Source of the DNA: G963664585 sp963664585
GTDB lineage: Bacteria; Bacillota; Clostridia; Oscillospirales; Ruminococcaceae
DNA: 64,000 bases
Assembly: GCA_963664585.2 (NCBI GenBank)
Contig: CAXXEO010000014.1
Location: 62,001-126,000 of the forward strand
Direction of reading: 5' to 3'
In this document: piece after piece, positions 8,413-16,771 of the stretch
How positions within the stretch are numbered: the first letter of the stretch is position 1
How the letters are laid out: every line of letters begins with the position of its first letter
The notes under the pieces: model-generated
What the model was told of the DNA's origin: nothing
Database searches by the model: none
The model's input: only the letters and a program-made list of their open reading frames with translations
Program-made: the position numbers and the translations under genes

Positions 8413-10407
8413 ATGAAGCAAAATGTCAAAACAACGGATTTGCAGGAGTTTACGTCGATCTTTTCCCCCGTGTGGGACGCACACGGGCAGCGGCTGGTCT
8501 TCTGCACTTCTAAGGCAAATATAAAACGAAACACATATGATAATCAGCTGTGCGCCTGTGACCCCACCTGTGGTGGCGTTTCAGTCGTTCGTCAAGAGGT
8601 AAGCAAGCGTGATGTGCTAGCCTTAAGCGATGGTACGCTGCTGTTCCCCGCTCTTTTGCGGGGGACGGACGCGGATTATGTGAAGAAAGGCGGCTATCTG
8701 ACGGTATTCGAAGAACTGTATCCCGACGGGAGCGGCGGCGAAGCCTTTCGTTTACCGCTTAAGGATGCGCGTCTGAAACGTATCAGCGATGATCTTTTCA
8801 TCGCTACCGCCGTATGTGAGATGGGTCGTCCGCCCATCGAGCAGATGGAGTCGGAAGCAAAAGAGGCAGCTCTTGAGCACTGGCATGAATCGTCTAACGT
8901 GATTACTTGCACCGAGCTGCATTATTGCGAAGATGGACGCGGTTTCATATCCGGCAAACGCCGCAATATTTTTTTGTTTGACAAAGTTACTGGCAATCTT
9001 ATCCGTTTGGTCGGTGAGGCTTTTGAGTATTCCGCCACCGCCGTTTATAACGATGAAATCTGTCTTGTTGGGATAGAAGGTACGGATATCCGCAGCCTTA
9101 GCCAGGGCATGTATATTTATCATATTCCTACCGGAAAAATCAGAATGCTGATTGAACCCGGAGCCTATCATATTAAAAGTATCGCATATGAAAACGGCGT
9201 GATCTTTGCTGCCATGAATCCTTGGCATGGGTTTTCATCCAGAAGCGGTCATGATCTGTACAGGATTGATCCAATAACCGCAGCGGTTGAGAAGTTGGTC
9301 GATCTATCCTCAGAAGAATATGGGTTTACCGTCTCTGGAGATTGCGCCTCGAGTAGCGGCAGTGATTTTATGGTTGTAAATGGTCGCATCTATTACATTA
9401 CGACACGAAAAAATACCAGCAGCCTGTGCTCCTGGAGCCAGAAGGAAGGTGTGCAGCTACTGACCGACGATCGGTTTCTGGCGGAGTCTTTCTCAATAGC
9501 CGGAGACCGGCTCATCGTATGCGGTTGTGAATATGGCGCGCTGAAGGAATTATACCTTTTTAATGATGGGGAATTGATGAAGCTGACTGATTTCCATGGC
9601 GCATATCTAAGCAGCCGCAATACTTCTGTCCCTGTACCTATTCAGGTTCAAAACCGCGCAGGACTGCCGATTGACGGATGGGTGATCCCTCCGGCCAATT
9701 TTAGCCCGGACAGGAGCTATTCAGGCGTGTTGGAGATCCACGGCGGTCCTCGTATGATCTATTCGGCCGCTTTTTACCATGAGATGCAAGTGCTGTCCGG
9801 TATGGGGTATTTCGTCTTTTTCTGTAATCCGCGCGGCTCCTCGGGACGCGGCAAAGAATTTGCCAACTTGCGTGGGAAACGCGGAACAATCGATTATGAG
9901 GATATTATGGACTTTACGGAGGGTGTACTGGCAGCCTATCCTCAGATCGATACAAAAAAATTGGCCGTCACAGGAGGCAGCTATGGCGGATTCATGACGA
10001 ACTGGATCATCGGTCATACGAACCGTTTCCGCGTAGCCGTGTCCTGCCGTTCGAATTCAAATATCATTGGGAATTATGGCGTTTCTGACAACGGAATCTG
10101 GAGTGTTCCCGCAAGTTACGGTGGGGATATCTGGAATGATCACGCGTTGATCTGGGAACAGTCTCCGCTCAAATACGCGCCTACTTGCGTGACCCCCACC
10201 CTGTTTATACATTCCTTAGAAGACTACCGTTGCCGGGTTCCAAACTCCATGCAGATGTATGTGGCTCTTAAAGAACACGGAACAGAGGCGAAAATGGTCT
10301 TGTTCAAGGATGAGAGCCATTCACTCAGCAGATCCGGGAAGCCGCAGAGCCGAGTGCGCAGACTGGAAGAGCTTTGCGGCTGGATCAGGGAACACTTTGA
10401 TAACTGA
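8413..10407 (+). CDS. S9-family prolyl oligopeptidase-type serine peptidase
   Basis: A 664-residue cytosolic peptidase of the S9C acylaminoacyl/dipeptidyl peptidase group: an N-terminal beta-propeller followed by an alpha/beta hydrolase domain. The nucleophile is in GGSYGGFMTNW (Ser about 523), the acid in HSLEDYRCR (Asp about 604) and the His in DESHSLS (about 636), the expected order. The ATG at 8413 has GAGGAG upstream and gives the normal N-terminus; in-frame starts further upstream lie inside the preceding ATPase gene. It is the last gene of the peptide-uptake operon and likely cleaves imported oligopeptides. No signal peptide is visible. Confidence 0.92.
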   Translation: MKQNVKTTDLQEFTSIFSPVWDAHGQRLVFCTSKANIKRNTYDNQLCACDPTCGGVSVVRQEVSKRDVLALSDGTLLFPALLRGTDADYVKKGGYLTVFEELYPDGSGGEAFRLPLKDARLKRISDDLFIATAVCEMGRPPIEQMESEAKEAALEHWHESSNVITCTELHYCEDGRGFISGKRRNIFLFDKVTGNLIRLVGEAFEYSATAVYNDEICLVGIEGTDIRSLSQGMYIYHIPTGKIRMLIEPGAYHIKSIAYENGVIFAAMNPWHGFSSRSGHDLYRIDPITAAVEKLVDLSSEEYGFTVSGDCASSSGSDFMVVNGRIYYITTRKNTSSLCSWSQKEGVQLLTDDRFLAESFSIAGDRLIVCGCEYGALKELYLFNDGELMKLTDFHGAYLSSRNTSVPVPIQVQNRAGLPIDGWVIPPANFSPDRSYSGVLEIHGGPRMIYSAAFYHEMQVLSGMGYFVFFCNPRGSSGRGKEFANLRGKRGTIDYEDIMDFTEGVLAAYPQIDTKKLAVTGGSYGGFMTNWIIGHTNRFRVAVSCRSNSNIIGNYGVSDNGIWSVPASYGGDIWNDHALIWEQSPLKYAPTCVTPTLFIHSLEDYRCRVPNSMQMYVALKEHGTEAKMVLFKDESHSLSRSGKPQSRVRRLEELCGWIREHFDN

Positions 10408-10780
10408 AGCGATAGGACCGGATACAACGGCCATCCCGGTCAGAATGTACGGTAATGCAAAGAATCCTCCCGCGCGGATTCTTGCGAATTTTCAACCAAA
10501 CCCGCATAACCTTGTGTTGGATCAAGGGAATTATCCGCACATTCGGGTGATGATCAGAATTTAAGAGGATAAGGAAAAGCTCAGAGAGCGGATGTACCTC
10601 TCGGAACCCCTTTGGCACGGTAAATGGTACGATGGGGCGCAAAGGTAAAACGAAATAGTTGGCAATATTTCCTGATGGTCACAGATTAATATATTGCGTT
10701 GGGATGTTCGTTCCGGACTTTCCAGCTTGGAGCAGGCGACTTCTGGTGGCAGATCTGGATCTGTAAGGGCCATTTGGACT
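10408..10780. other. Non-coding stretch with no recognisable gene
   Basis: About 370 bases after the S9 peptidase. Only short frames with stops are seen on both strands, and a possible membrane-like fragment read on the - strand (10408-10500) could not be assigned. It ends where the 334-bp repeat begins, so it may be decayed DNA next to an insertion boundary. Confidence 0.4.
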
Positions 10781-11114
10781 TTGACAGCTTACACGATGAG
10801 ACTGGATGGACATCATGAGACATTTTCAAGGCTTATTTTGAAAATACTCCTTTAATCCGGGACATAATGAGACCGGATGGATACAGTGGACAACCTTCCG
10901 GATTCTCATAACCCGAAGGTCGTAGGTTTAAATCCTGCCTCCGCAACCAATAAAAAGTGGCTTAAACAGTACGTTTAAGCCGCTTTTTATTTTGCGTCGA
11001 AAGGGCAAAAACTTCATTTGACAGCTTATCGTGAAAAACGCGATTCTGGCAGTTTAACGCTGTATTTTTATTTTCGGGGAGAAAGGGACTTGTTAGAGGT
11101 GTTTTGACAGCTTA
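10781..11114 (+). repeat. 334-bp direct repeat, copy 1 (possible attachment-site region)
   Basis: The segment from TTGACAGCTTACACGATGAG to TTTTGACAGCTTA is repeated at 54206-54539 in the same orientation and at the same length. Order: GACAGCTTA motif, two ATGAGACNGGATGGA motifs about 80 bases apart, a 45-base initiator-tRNA 3' fragment, a hairpin terminator (TGGCTTAAAC...GTTTAAGCC), then GACAGCTTATCGTGAAAA and a further GACAGCTTA. The repeated short motifs beside a tRNA 3' end resemble recombinase arm sites next to an att core (inference). Confidence 0.7.
10905..10949 (+). pseudogene. 3' half of an initiator tRNA (fMet, CAU) without its 5' half
   Basis: The sequence starts in the anticodon loop (CTCATAA), continues through the anticodon-stem 3' side, variable loop, a T-arm GTAGG/CCTGC with loop TTTAAAT, the acceptor 3' strand CTCCGCA, and ends ACCA. 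This matches bacterial tRNA-fMet from the anticodon loop to the CCA end, but the DNA upstream cannot form the acceptor, D or anticodon 5' strands. Such fragments are typical of att sites left by elements integrated in tRNA genes. Confidence 0.75.
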
Positions 11115-11194
11115 TAGACGGCTTATTTCTTGTACGAAGTTAGAGAAGTTGGATATCACAGTCTAATTTTTAATAGAATAGCAGCAGTGGTCTA

Positions 11195-11470
11195 TCTCTG
11201 GCAAGAGCGATGCATCTGCTTGCTTCCTATTTGGGCTTTATTCTGATACCAGTACATCTGGGGCTTCATTGGAGCATGCTGATCGATGTTGCAAGAGAAA
11301 GTATCCATTTCACTGAGGAATACAGATTTACATCATTATTCTGTGTGCAGTGGCTGTTTTGATTGCCACTTATGGAATTTATGCATGCAGGCAATTGGTT
11401 CCTATCTGCTACTTAAAAAAGCCGAAAACGATTGATATTATAGTGGCGCTCTTTTTTTGAAGCACAGAGA
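11195..11470 (+). pseudogene. Decayed DUF4405-like membrane protein gene
   Basis: One frame reads ARAMHLLASYLGFILIPVHL followed by GLHWSMLIDVARESIHF, the pattern of DUF4405 membrane proteins, which usually have paired His residues in helices. Stops and a frame change follow (near 11360 and 11415) and no start or ribosome site is present. It is a non-functional remnant; the family call rests on this one segment. Confidence 0.5.
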
Positions 11471-11638
11471 CAGCCCCCCTTTTTAAGCCGAGCTGTCAGC
11501 TCATGTCATCAGATCTTTCATGTACTGAAAAATGTGTACTTTTACGAATACCATTCTAAATTTTTAAGGTTGGATGTGAAGAAAATAGCTTGTTTGCACA
11601 AAATATTTATGCTAACATCAAGGTATGTTTTAATACAT

Positions 11639-11742
11639 TATAGTTGATTAATTGAAAACAAGCTTGCGATTTCTTCCCCCGCCGAAGGCGGGGGAAGAAA
11701 CGGCGTTTTATATATAGCCAGTTTTTAAGTTAACTGGCTATA
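11639..11742 (-). repeat. Palindromic MITE copy (reverse orientation)
   Basis: A full-length copy running from TATAGTTGATTAATTG to AACTGGCTATA with core hairpin CCCCCGCCGAAGGCGGGGG and arms TTCTT/AAGAA. It lies just upstream of the cupin gene, and its core could act as a terminator or insulator. Confidence 0.85.
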
Positions 11743-11764
11743 AATTAATAGGGGGGCTTTTCTT

Positions 11765-12109
11765 ATGGTGCATAAAAATGCCGATATGGCTCATCTGATC
11801 CGCGAGAACCTCCGCGGAGGCAAGGGTATCGTAGAGACCGACGTGGTTTACAAGGGCGAAGAGCTTCTGGGCAAAGCCACCCTTTTCAACAGGCTGACGG
11901 TAAAGCCCGGCTCCAGCATAGGCGAACACACCCATACGGACGACGCCGAGATATATTATGTCCTTGAGGGCGAGGTAATAGCCCTCGACAACGGATGTTC
12001 CGTCACAGTGCGCAAGGGCGACTGTATGTTTACGGGCGGAGGAGAAAGCCACGCCCTCGAAAACAGGAGCTGCGAAGACGCTGTAATACTCGCCATCGTT
12101 CTCGCATAA
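11765..12109 (+). CDS. Small cupin-domain protein
   Basis: A 114-residue single-domain cupin. Cupin motif 1 is GEHTHTDDAEIYYVLEG (His, His and Glu metal ligands) and motif 2 is FTGGGESHALEN (His ligand), so a bound divalent metal is expected. A GGGGGG ribosome site precedes the ATG at 11765. It starts only 22 bases after a MITE end. The gene has GC-rich, CTC/ATA/AGG-using codons like the two M20 genes that follow, and unlike its outer neighbours, suggesting that the three arrived together. Small cupins of this kind can be sugar isomerases, oxygenases or binding proteins; the role is not assignable. Confidence 0.8.
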   Translation: MVHKNADMAHLIRENLRGGKGIVETDVVYKGEELLGKATLFNRLTVKPGSSIGEHTHTDDAEIYYVLEGEVIALDNGCSVTVRKGDCMFTGGGESHALENRSCEDAVILAIVLA

Positions 12110-12202
12110 AAACAGACGGGCTTATAAGTTGTATCGGCGGCGGTATTTTTAAATCTGCTCAGCGGATATTAAGCATCATATTCAGAAAAGGAGGTCTATA
12201 CT

Positions 12203-13453
12203 ATGGATTATCAGGTATCCCCCAAGGTGCAGAAGCTTTTTGACGAGGTTATCGGCCTTCCCGAGGTTAAAAAGGCCGTCGACTTTATCGAAAAGGATCA
12301 AAAAAACTCAATCGAGGAGCAGGTGGCCCTTACTCTCATCGAGGCCCCCACCTTCAACGAGGAAAAGCGCGCCCATGCCTACGCCGAATATTTCAGGGCT
12401 CTTGGACTGGAGGACGTCCACGTAGATGATTTCGGCAACGCCGTAGGCCTCTGGCGCGGCGCCGGAAAAGGCCCAAAGGTTTTGGTTGAGGCACATCTTG
12501 ACACGGTGTTTCCCTTCGGCAGCGTCAAGGAGGTAAAAAGGGAGAACGGCGTTCTCTACGCCCCCGGCATCTGCGACGATACACGCGGACTCGTCGTTTT
12601 GCTTGCCGCCCTTCGCGGCCTTAAGGAAACCGGTCTGCGGACAAAGGGCGACATCGTTTTCGTCGGCACTACCCGCGAAGAGGGCATGGGTTCCCTCGGC
12701 GGCATGAAGGACTTCCTTGACCATAACCCCGATATCGACGCCTCCATAAGCGTCGACGGCGGCTGGGTGGAAGAAATTACATACGAGGCCACCGGCTTCA
12801 AGACCTACGAGGTCAACTTTTACGGCATAGGCGGCCACGCCTACGGGGCCTTCGGAAAGATGGCTAATCCACTTCACGCCGCGGCAAGGGTCGTTGCCAA
12901 AATCGCTGATTTTGAGGTTCCCGAAGAGCCCAAGACCACCTTCTGCGTATCCAACTTTCACGCCGGGAACGATGCGGGCGTTCACGCCATAGTCCCCAAG
13001 GCGACAATAAAGCTCAACTTCCGCTCCAACTCGGCCGATATCCTTGAGGACCTTAACGACAGGGTCTTCAAAGCCGTTCAGGATGCCTGCGACGAGGAGA
13101 CGGCCCGCTGGGGCAAGGATACTATTACATGGGACTGCAAACAGTACTGCGATGTTCCCGCCGGCAATCAGGACATACATTCTCCCCTCGTTGAGGCCAC
13201 GTATCTTGCTGCCTCCCACCTTGTGGGAAGCGAAAAGGTCAAGTTCGGCCATGGTGGCTCGGTAAACGGCAATATGGCTGTAGCGAGGGGCCTTCCCTGC
13301 GTCACCCTCGGCGGAGGGCCGTATGACATAAAATGCCATAACCTTGAGGAGTTCTTCCCCATAGAGGGAGCGTATAAGCTGCCTCAGGAGGTTATGGTGC
13401 TGCTGCTTCTGGCCTCTGGCATAGAGGGCAGGACCGAATCTATACTGGGATAG
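12203..13453 (+). CDS. M20-family metallopeptidase (YgeY/ArgE-DapE-like), tandem copy 1
   Basis: A 416-residue cytosolic M20 hydrolase. Metal-site motifs appear in order: EAHLDTVFP, GICDDTRGL, TREEGMGSLGG and the late CHNLEEFF. The lid/dimer domain has GIGGHAYGAF. AAAGGAGG lies 8 bases before the ATG. A close paralogue follows 120 bases downstream (roughly 70% alike by eye, with long identical stretches). Differences concentrate near the C-terminus (GGSVNGNMAVARG here, GGSTNCNMAIDKG in copy 2), which could alter specificity. Codon use is GC-rich and unlike genes on either side, which suggests transfer. The substrate is unknown; dipeptides or N-acyl amino acids are typical. Confidence 0.85.
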   Translation: MDYQVSPKVQKLFDEVIGLPEVKKAVDFIEKDQKNSIEEQVALTLIEAPTFNEEKRAHAYAEYFRALGLEDVHVDDFGNAVGLWRGAGKGPKVLVEAHLDTVFPFGSVKEVKRENGVLYAPGICDDTRGLVVLLAALRGLKETGLRTKGDIVFVGTTREEGMGSLGGMKDFLDHNPDIDASISVDGGWVEEITYEATGFKTYEVNFYGIGGHAYGAFGKMANPLHAAARVVAKIADFEVPEEPKTTFCVSNFHAGNDAGVHAIVPKATIKLNFRSNSADILEDLNDRVFKAVQDACDEETARWGKDTITWDCKQYCDVPAGNQDIHSPLVEATYLAASHLVGSEKVKFGHGGSVNGNMAVARGLPCVTLGGGPYDIKCHNLEEFFPIEGAYKLPQEVMVLLLLASGIEGRTESILG

Positions 13454-13471
13454 CACTTTAGCTCCGCGCGC

Positions 13472-13540
13472 CTCCGGCCTTTAAGGCCGGTCTGTGAAAG
13501 CTATCAGAAGCCAAAGGGCTGGAAAGCTCCGGCCCTTTTT
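13472..13540 (+). terminator. Hairpins between the tandem M20 genes
   Basis: A CCGGCCTTTAAGGCCGG palindrome at 13472-13488 is followed by AAAGGGC...GCCCTTT at 13513-13538 with a T-run, the form of an intrinsic terminator. This suggests that the two M20 genes are at least partly separate transcription units. Confidence 0.65.
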
Positions 13541-13573
13541 GTATACGGGTTCATTTTAAGAAAGGTGGATAAT

Positions 13574-14839
13574 ATGGCATATTCGGTTTCACAAAAGACA
13601 AAGGATTCCCTTGCGGCCCTTCTCGCTCTGCCCGAGGTGGCAGCCGGCATGGATTTGATCGAGAAGGATCAGGACAGATGTATAACCGAGCAGGTCGAGC
13701 TCACCCTCATCGAGGCCCCCACCTTCCATGAGGAGCAGAGGGCACAGACCTTTAAGGCCAAGTTTGAGGAGCTGGGACTTGAGGACGTACATATCGACAG
13801 GGGCGGCAACGTCGTCGGAGTCCGCAAAGGAACAGGATTCGGCCCAAGAGTGCTTGTCGAGGGACACCTCGACACAGTGTTTCCCTTCGGCGCGGTCACC
13901 AAGGTCGAGGAGCGCGACGGCTTCCTTCACGCCCCCGGAATAGGCGACGACACAAGGGCGCTTGCCATGATACTTTCAGTCGTCAGGGCCATGAACAAGT
14001 CAAAGGTCAAAAATTCCGGCGATATCGTCTTTGTCGGCACTACCCGGGAGGAGGGCATGGGCTCCCTCGGCGGCATGAAGGATTTTCTTGACGACAACTA
14101 TAAGGATATTGACGCCGCCGTCAGCATCGACGGCGGCAATATAGCCGATATCACCTTTGAAGCCACCGGCTTCAAGACCTACGAGGTCAACTTCTACGGC
14201 ATAGGAGGCCACGCCTACGGGGCCTTCGGCAAGATGGCCAATCCCCTTCACGCCGCGGCAAGGGCAGTGGCGAAAATAGCCGACCTTGAAGTTCCGGCGG
14301 ATCCTCGCACCACCTTCTGCGTATCCAACTTCCACGCCGGGAACGATGCGGGCGTCCACGCCATAGTCCCCAAGGCGACAATAAAGTTCAACTTCCGCTC
14401 CAACTCGGCTGAAATACTTGAGGAGCTCAACGACCGCATATTCAAGGCCATACAGGAGGCCTGCGACGAGGAGACGGCCCGCTGGGGCAAGGATACCGTC
14501 ACATGGGACAGCAAGCAGTACTGCGACGTCCCCGCCGGCAAGCAGGACAGAAACGTGCCTATAGTAGAAAGCTGCTATTCTGTCATCGAGCATCTTGGCA
14601 TAACGCCCAATTTCAATCAGGGCGGCTCGACAAACTGCAATATGGCCATCGACAAGGGCGTACCGGCCATCTGCATCGGCCGCGGATATTATCCCGAGGG
14701 GGTCGACACCGACAATAAGGTCCACAACCTCTCGGAGCGCTATCCCGTTGCCGGTGCATATATGGGGGTGCAAGAGACCTTCCTTATGGCGCTGCTCTGC
14801 TCGGGCACGGAGGGCGTCGCGTCCATAATTGAAAAATAA
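13574..14839 (+). CDS. M20-family metallopeptidase (YgeY/ArgE-DapE-like), tandem copy 2
   Basis: A 421-residue paralogue of the preceding gene, with motifs EGHLDTVFP, GIGDDTRAL, TREEGMGSLGG, the lid motif GIGGHAYGAF and the late metal His in VHNLSERY. The ATG at 13574 lies 6 bases after AAAGGTGG; an in-frame GTG at 13565 is inside that ribosome site. The central half is nearly identical at the protein level to copy 1, while the N-terminus and the final 80 residues differ, consistent with an older tandem duplication followed by divergence of the binding pocket. The metal centre looks intact, so both copies are probably active. Confidence 0.85.
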   Translation: MAYSVSQKTKDSLAALLALPEVAAGMDLIEKDQDRCITEQVELTLIEAPTFHEEQRAQTFKAKFEELGLEDVHIDRGGNVVGVRKGTGFGPRVLVEGHLDTVFPFGAVTKVEERDGFLHAPGIGDDTRALAMILSVVRAMNKSKVKNSGDIVFVGTTREEGMGSLGGMKDFLDDNYKDIDAAVSIDGGNIADITFEATGFKTYEVNFYGIGGHAYGAFGKMANPLHAAARAVAKIADLEVPADPRTTFCVSNFHAGNDAGVHAIVPKATIKFNFRSNSAEILEELNDRIFKAIQEACDEETARWGKDTVTWDSKQYCDVPAGKQDRNVPIVESCYSVIEHLGITPNFNQGGSTNCNMAIDKGVPAICIGRGYYPEGVDTDNKVHNLSERYPVAGAYMGVQETFLMALLCSGTEGVASIIEK

Positions 14840-14864
14840 TAAGCAGCCTGTGGATGCCTGTCGG

Positions 14865-15000
14865 GGGGTGCGGATCACAACAATACCGCCGTGGATTTAT
14901 GCTACTACGGCGGCACGGTCTCCGACTCCGTACCAGAGGAATACCGGCAGTACATCGGGGATATGCAAGCCAGCTTCTCCAGAATCGACGCCAGTGGACA
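14865..15000 (+). pseudogene. Fragment of a conjugative-element cell-wall hydrolase (CD1108/CHAP-like)
   Basis: One frame reads NNTAVDLCYYGGTVSDSVPE followed by EYRQYIGDMQASFSRIDA, which I recognise as the middle of the lysozyme/CHAP-type secreted proteins of Tn1549-like conjugative transposons. There is no start, the frame breaks shortly after, and the usual domains on each side are absent. It directly follows the second M20 gene. Together with the next pseudogene on the opposite strand it marks a decayed conjugative element. Confidence 0.55.
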
Positions 15001-15116
15001 GTCAAAGCGTACAGAATGGCTATACTGCCTTCACCTATACCTATGCTGGCAGCTACAACTATGACCTATGCGCAGCTGGTCAATGATTATAATTCCAACT
15101 GTTTATAAAGACAAAT

Positions 15117-15151
15117 AAGAAGGCACCGGCGCAGATTGCTGGTGTCTTCTT
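15117..15151 (+). terminator. Intrinsic terminator-like hairpin
   Basis: AAGAAGGCACCGGC pairs with GCTGGTGTCTTCTT (one G-T pair and a mismatch) around a short loop and is followed by TATT. It closes the decayed conjugative-element fragment. Confidence 0.5.
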
Positions 15152-15181
15152 ATTCAAATTATTACGAAGAGGGATGGCTTT

Positions 15182-15610
15182 ATGAATATAGTAGGTTCTT
15201 TAATTATTCTTATCATCATTGGAGTGTTGATTTATAGGCTGATATTAGATTGGAGACTTGATAAAAGGATAATCGAAAATGGAAAGCTAATGAAAGGAAC
15301 TATTACCCGAAAAGAATCACATGGAAGTGTTTTAAAATATATTTTTCCAAATCCGGTAATACGATATGAAGTTAATGGTCAATCTTTCGAAAGAGAGATT
15401 TGCGATTTGTACTTTAGCCAATCAAAAAAAGTCGGTTCGCAGATAAATATTATTTATTGGGACAAATATCCGGATAGGGTTTTGGTAGTCGATCGCTTTT
15501 ATTGGGTTCGTTACATAGGAATAATTGTTTTTTCAATCACTATATATGTTCTTGGAATTTTGAAAGTTTTTTTTGATTGGGATATTTATATCTTTAGAGA
15601 TTTAAAATAA
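15182..15610 (+). CDS. DUF3592-like small membrane protein
   Basis: A 142-residue protein with a membrane helix at residues 5-22 (IVGSLIILIIIGVLIYRLIL) and another near 110-130 that bracket a soluble beta-rich region. The middle segment (KGTITRKE, a Tyr-Val-Asn-Gly turn, VGSQINIIYWDKYPDRV) follows the DUF3592 pattern. AGAGGGATGG precedes the ATG. The gene is markedly AT-rich compared with the upstream M20 genes and sits amid conjugative-element debris, with its 3' end meeting the opposite-strand pseudogene. The function is unknown. Confidence 0.6.
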   Translation: MNIVGSLIILIIIGVLIYRLILDWRLDKRIIENGKLMKGTITRKESHGSVLKYIFPNPVIRYEVNGQSFEREICDLYFSQSKKVGSQINIIYWDKYPDRVLVVDRFYWVRYIGIIVFSITIYVLGILKVFFDWDIYIFRDLK

Positions 15611-16003
15611 TGATTGTTTTTTAGATAAATTAGCAAATGCAATAGTTGACATATTTCCGGCAACCGTACCGATATCGGTGCCATATCCGGTGATTCTGGC
15701 AGTTAGGCTGTTTTGAAGGGAGACTGCCAGCTTGTACAGTTCAACAGGCACGAGCGTAAACAGATTGACCGCCATAAAGCCCTTTACTGCATTGAGAGTA
15801 GAACCTTCTATATTTGCATGTCCAGACTGATATTCGATGCCGAATTCAAAATCTGAAACCACCAGTCCCGTGACGAAAAGAGACCACGCAAGATAAGAGA
15901 AGAACAACACAATAGATTGCACCCAGTTCATCTCAAAAAGCTCGGCCCCCATTAAAGCAACTGTTGGATTCCATTCGTTAATCGAAACAGAATTGTACGC
16001 CAC
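15602..16003 (-). pseudogene. Truncated TrbL/VirB6-like membrane protein of a conjugative element
   Basis: A 133-residue frame reading SIVLFFSYLAWSLFVTGLVV, EFGIEYQSGHANIEGSTLNA and VKGFMAVNLFTLVPVELYKL, the N-terminal part of the polytopic conjugation membrane protein of Tn1549-type elements, which normally continues for about 150 more residues with further helices. Here it ends after STIAFANLSKKQSLF, so it is a remnant. It may be expressed, but cannot form the full channel protein. It lies opposite to and touching the DUF3592-like gene. Confidence 0.65.
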
Positions 16004-16069
16004 GCATTTACTTGATTGTGTGGCGTACTTTTATGTGCTAACATAGGCTGTAAAGGAGGGCGGCGTTCT

Positions 16070-16771
16070 ATGAAAACATTTCGTTTTGCTATGAAACAAA
16101 CCGTGCCTTTGCTGTTTTCCTACCTCTTTGTCGGCATGGCATTTGGTATCCTGATCCACAAGGCAGGCTATTCGGTCCTATGGGCTTGCTTGTCAGGAGT
16201 TTTTATCTATGCAGGCTCCATGCAGATCGTCATGGTGTCGCTGATGACCTCAGGAGTGCCGCTATTTATGGTAGCCGCCATAACTTTTTTCATCAATGCA
16301 AGACACATTTTCTACGGCATCGGATTTGTGGACAGATTTCGCAAAATGCGATGGAAATATCCCTATATGGTTCTGACACTGACCGACGAAACCTATTCCG
16401 TCCTGTGCTCTGTACAATATCCCCAAGATGTGGACAGAGAAAAATCAGATTTTTATATTGCGCTGACCTGCCATCTGCTGTGGATTTTCAGCTGCACCAT
16501 TGGCGCTTTGCTGGGTCAGATGCTTCCTTTGGATATGACAGGTATTGAATTCTCCGCTACCGCATTTTTTGTTACGGTTTGTGTCAATCAATGGAGGCAG
16601 TTCGGTTCACACATCCCTGTTATCGCAGGCTTTGTCAGTGCTATCGCGTTTTATATCCTGTTGGGTGCAAACAGTTTTATTCTTCCTGCATTATCCTTCA
16701 GTTTGATTGTGCTGGTTGTGATGAAAGATGTGATAACGCTAAAAATAGGAGGGATAGACAGTGACAATTGA
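16070..16771 (+). CDS. azlC: AzlC-family branched-chain amino acid exporter large subunit
   Basis: A 233-residue integral membrane protein (seven or so helices) of the AzlC/BrnF family, which with AzlD exports branched-chain amino acids or analogues. It begins KTFRFAMKQTVPLLFSYLFV and has the family's AGSMQIVM and INARHIFYGIGF segments. AAAGGAGG lies 11 bases before the ATG at 16070, preferred over an upstream in-frame ATG at 16016. It overlaps azlD by 11 bases and precedes an isoleucine T-box and isoleucyl-tRNA synthetase, which points to isoleucine or an isoleucine mimic as a shared theme. Confidence 0.93.
   Translation: MKTFRFAMKQTVPLLFSYLFVGMAFGILIHKAGYSVLWACLSGVFIYAGSMQIVMVSLMTSGVPLFMVAAITFFINARHIFYGIGFVDRFRKMRWKYPYMVLTLTDETYSVLCSVQYPQDVDREKSDFYIALTCHLLWIFSCTIGALLGQMLPLDMTGIEFSATAFFVTVCVNQWRQFGSHIPVIAGFVSAIAFYILLGANSFILPALSFSLIVLVVMKDVITLKIGGIDSDN

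Noticed and set aside
10408..10500. A permease fragment read on the - strand (AGGFFALPYILTGMAVV)
   Set aside because: The segment is short, interrupted by a stop upstream and cannot be assigned to a family with confidence.
10905..10949. A functional initiator tRNA gene
   Set aside because: The 5' half is missing and the sequence upstream cannot form an acceptor or D arm; only the 3' half is present.
12308..13456. A 382-codon open frame on the - strand opposite the first M20 peptidase
   Set aside because: It mirrors the GC-rich codons of the real gene, has no ribosome site, and shows no recognisable protein pattern.
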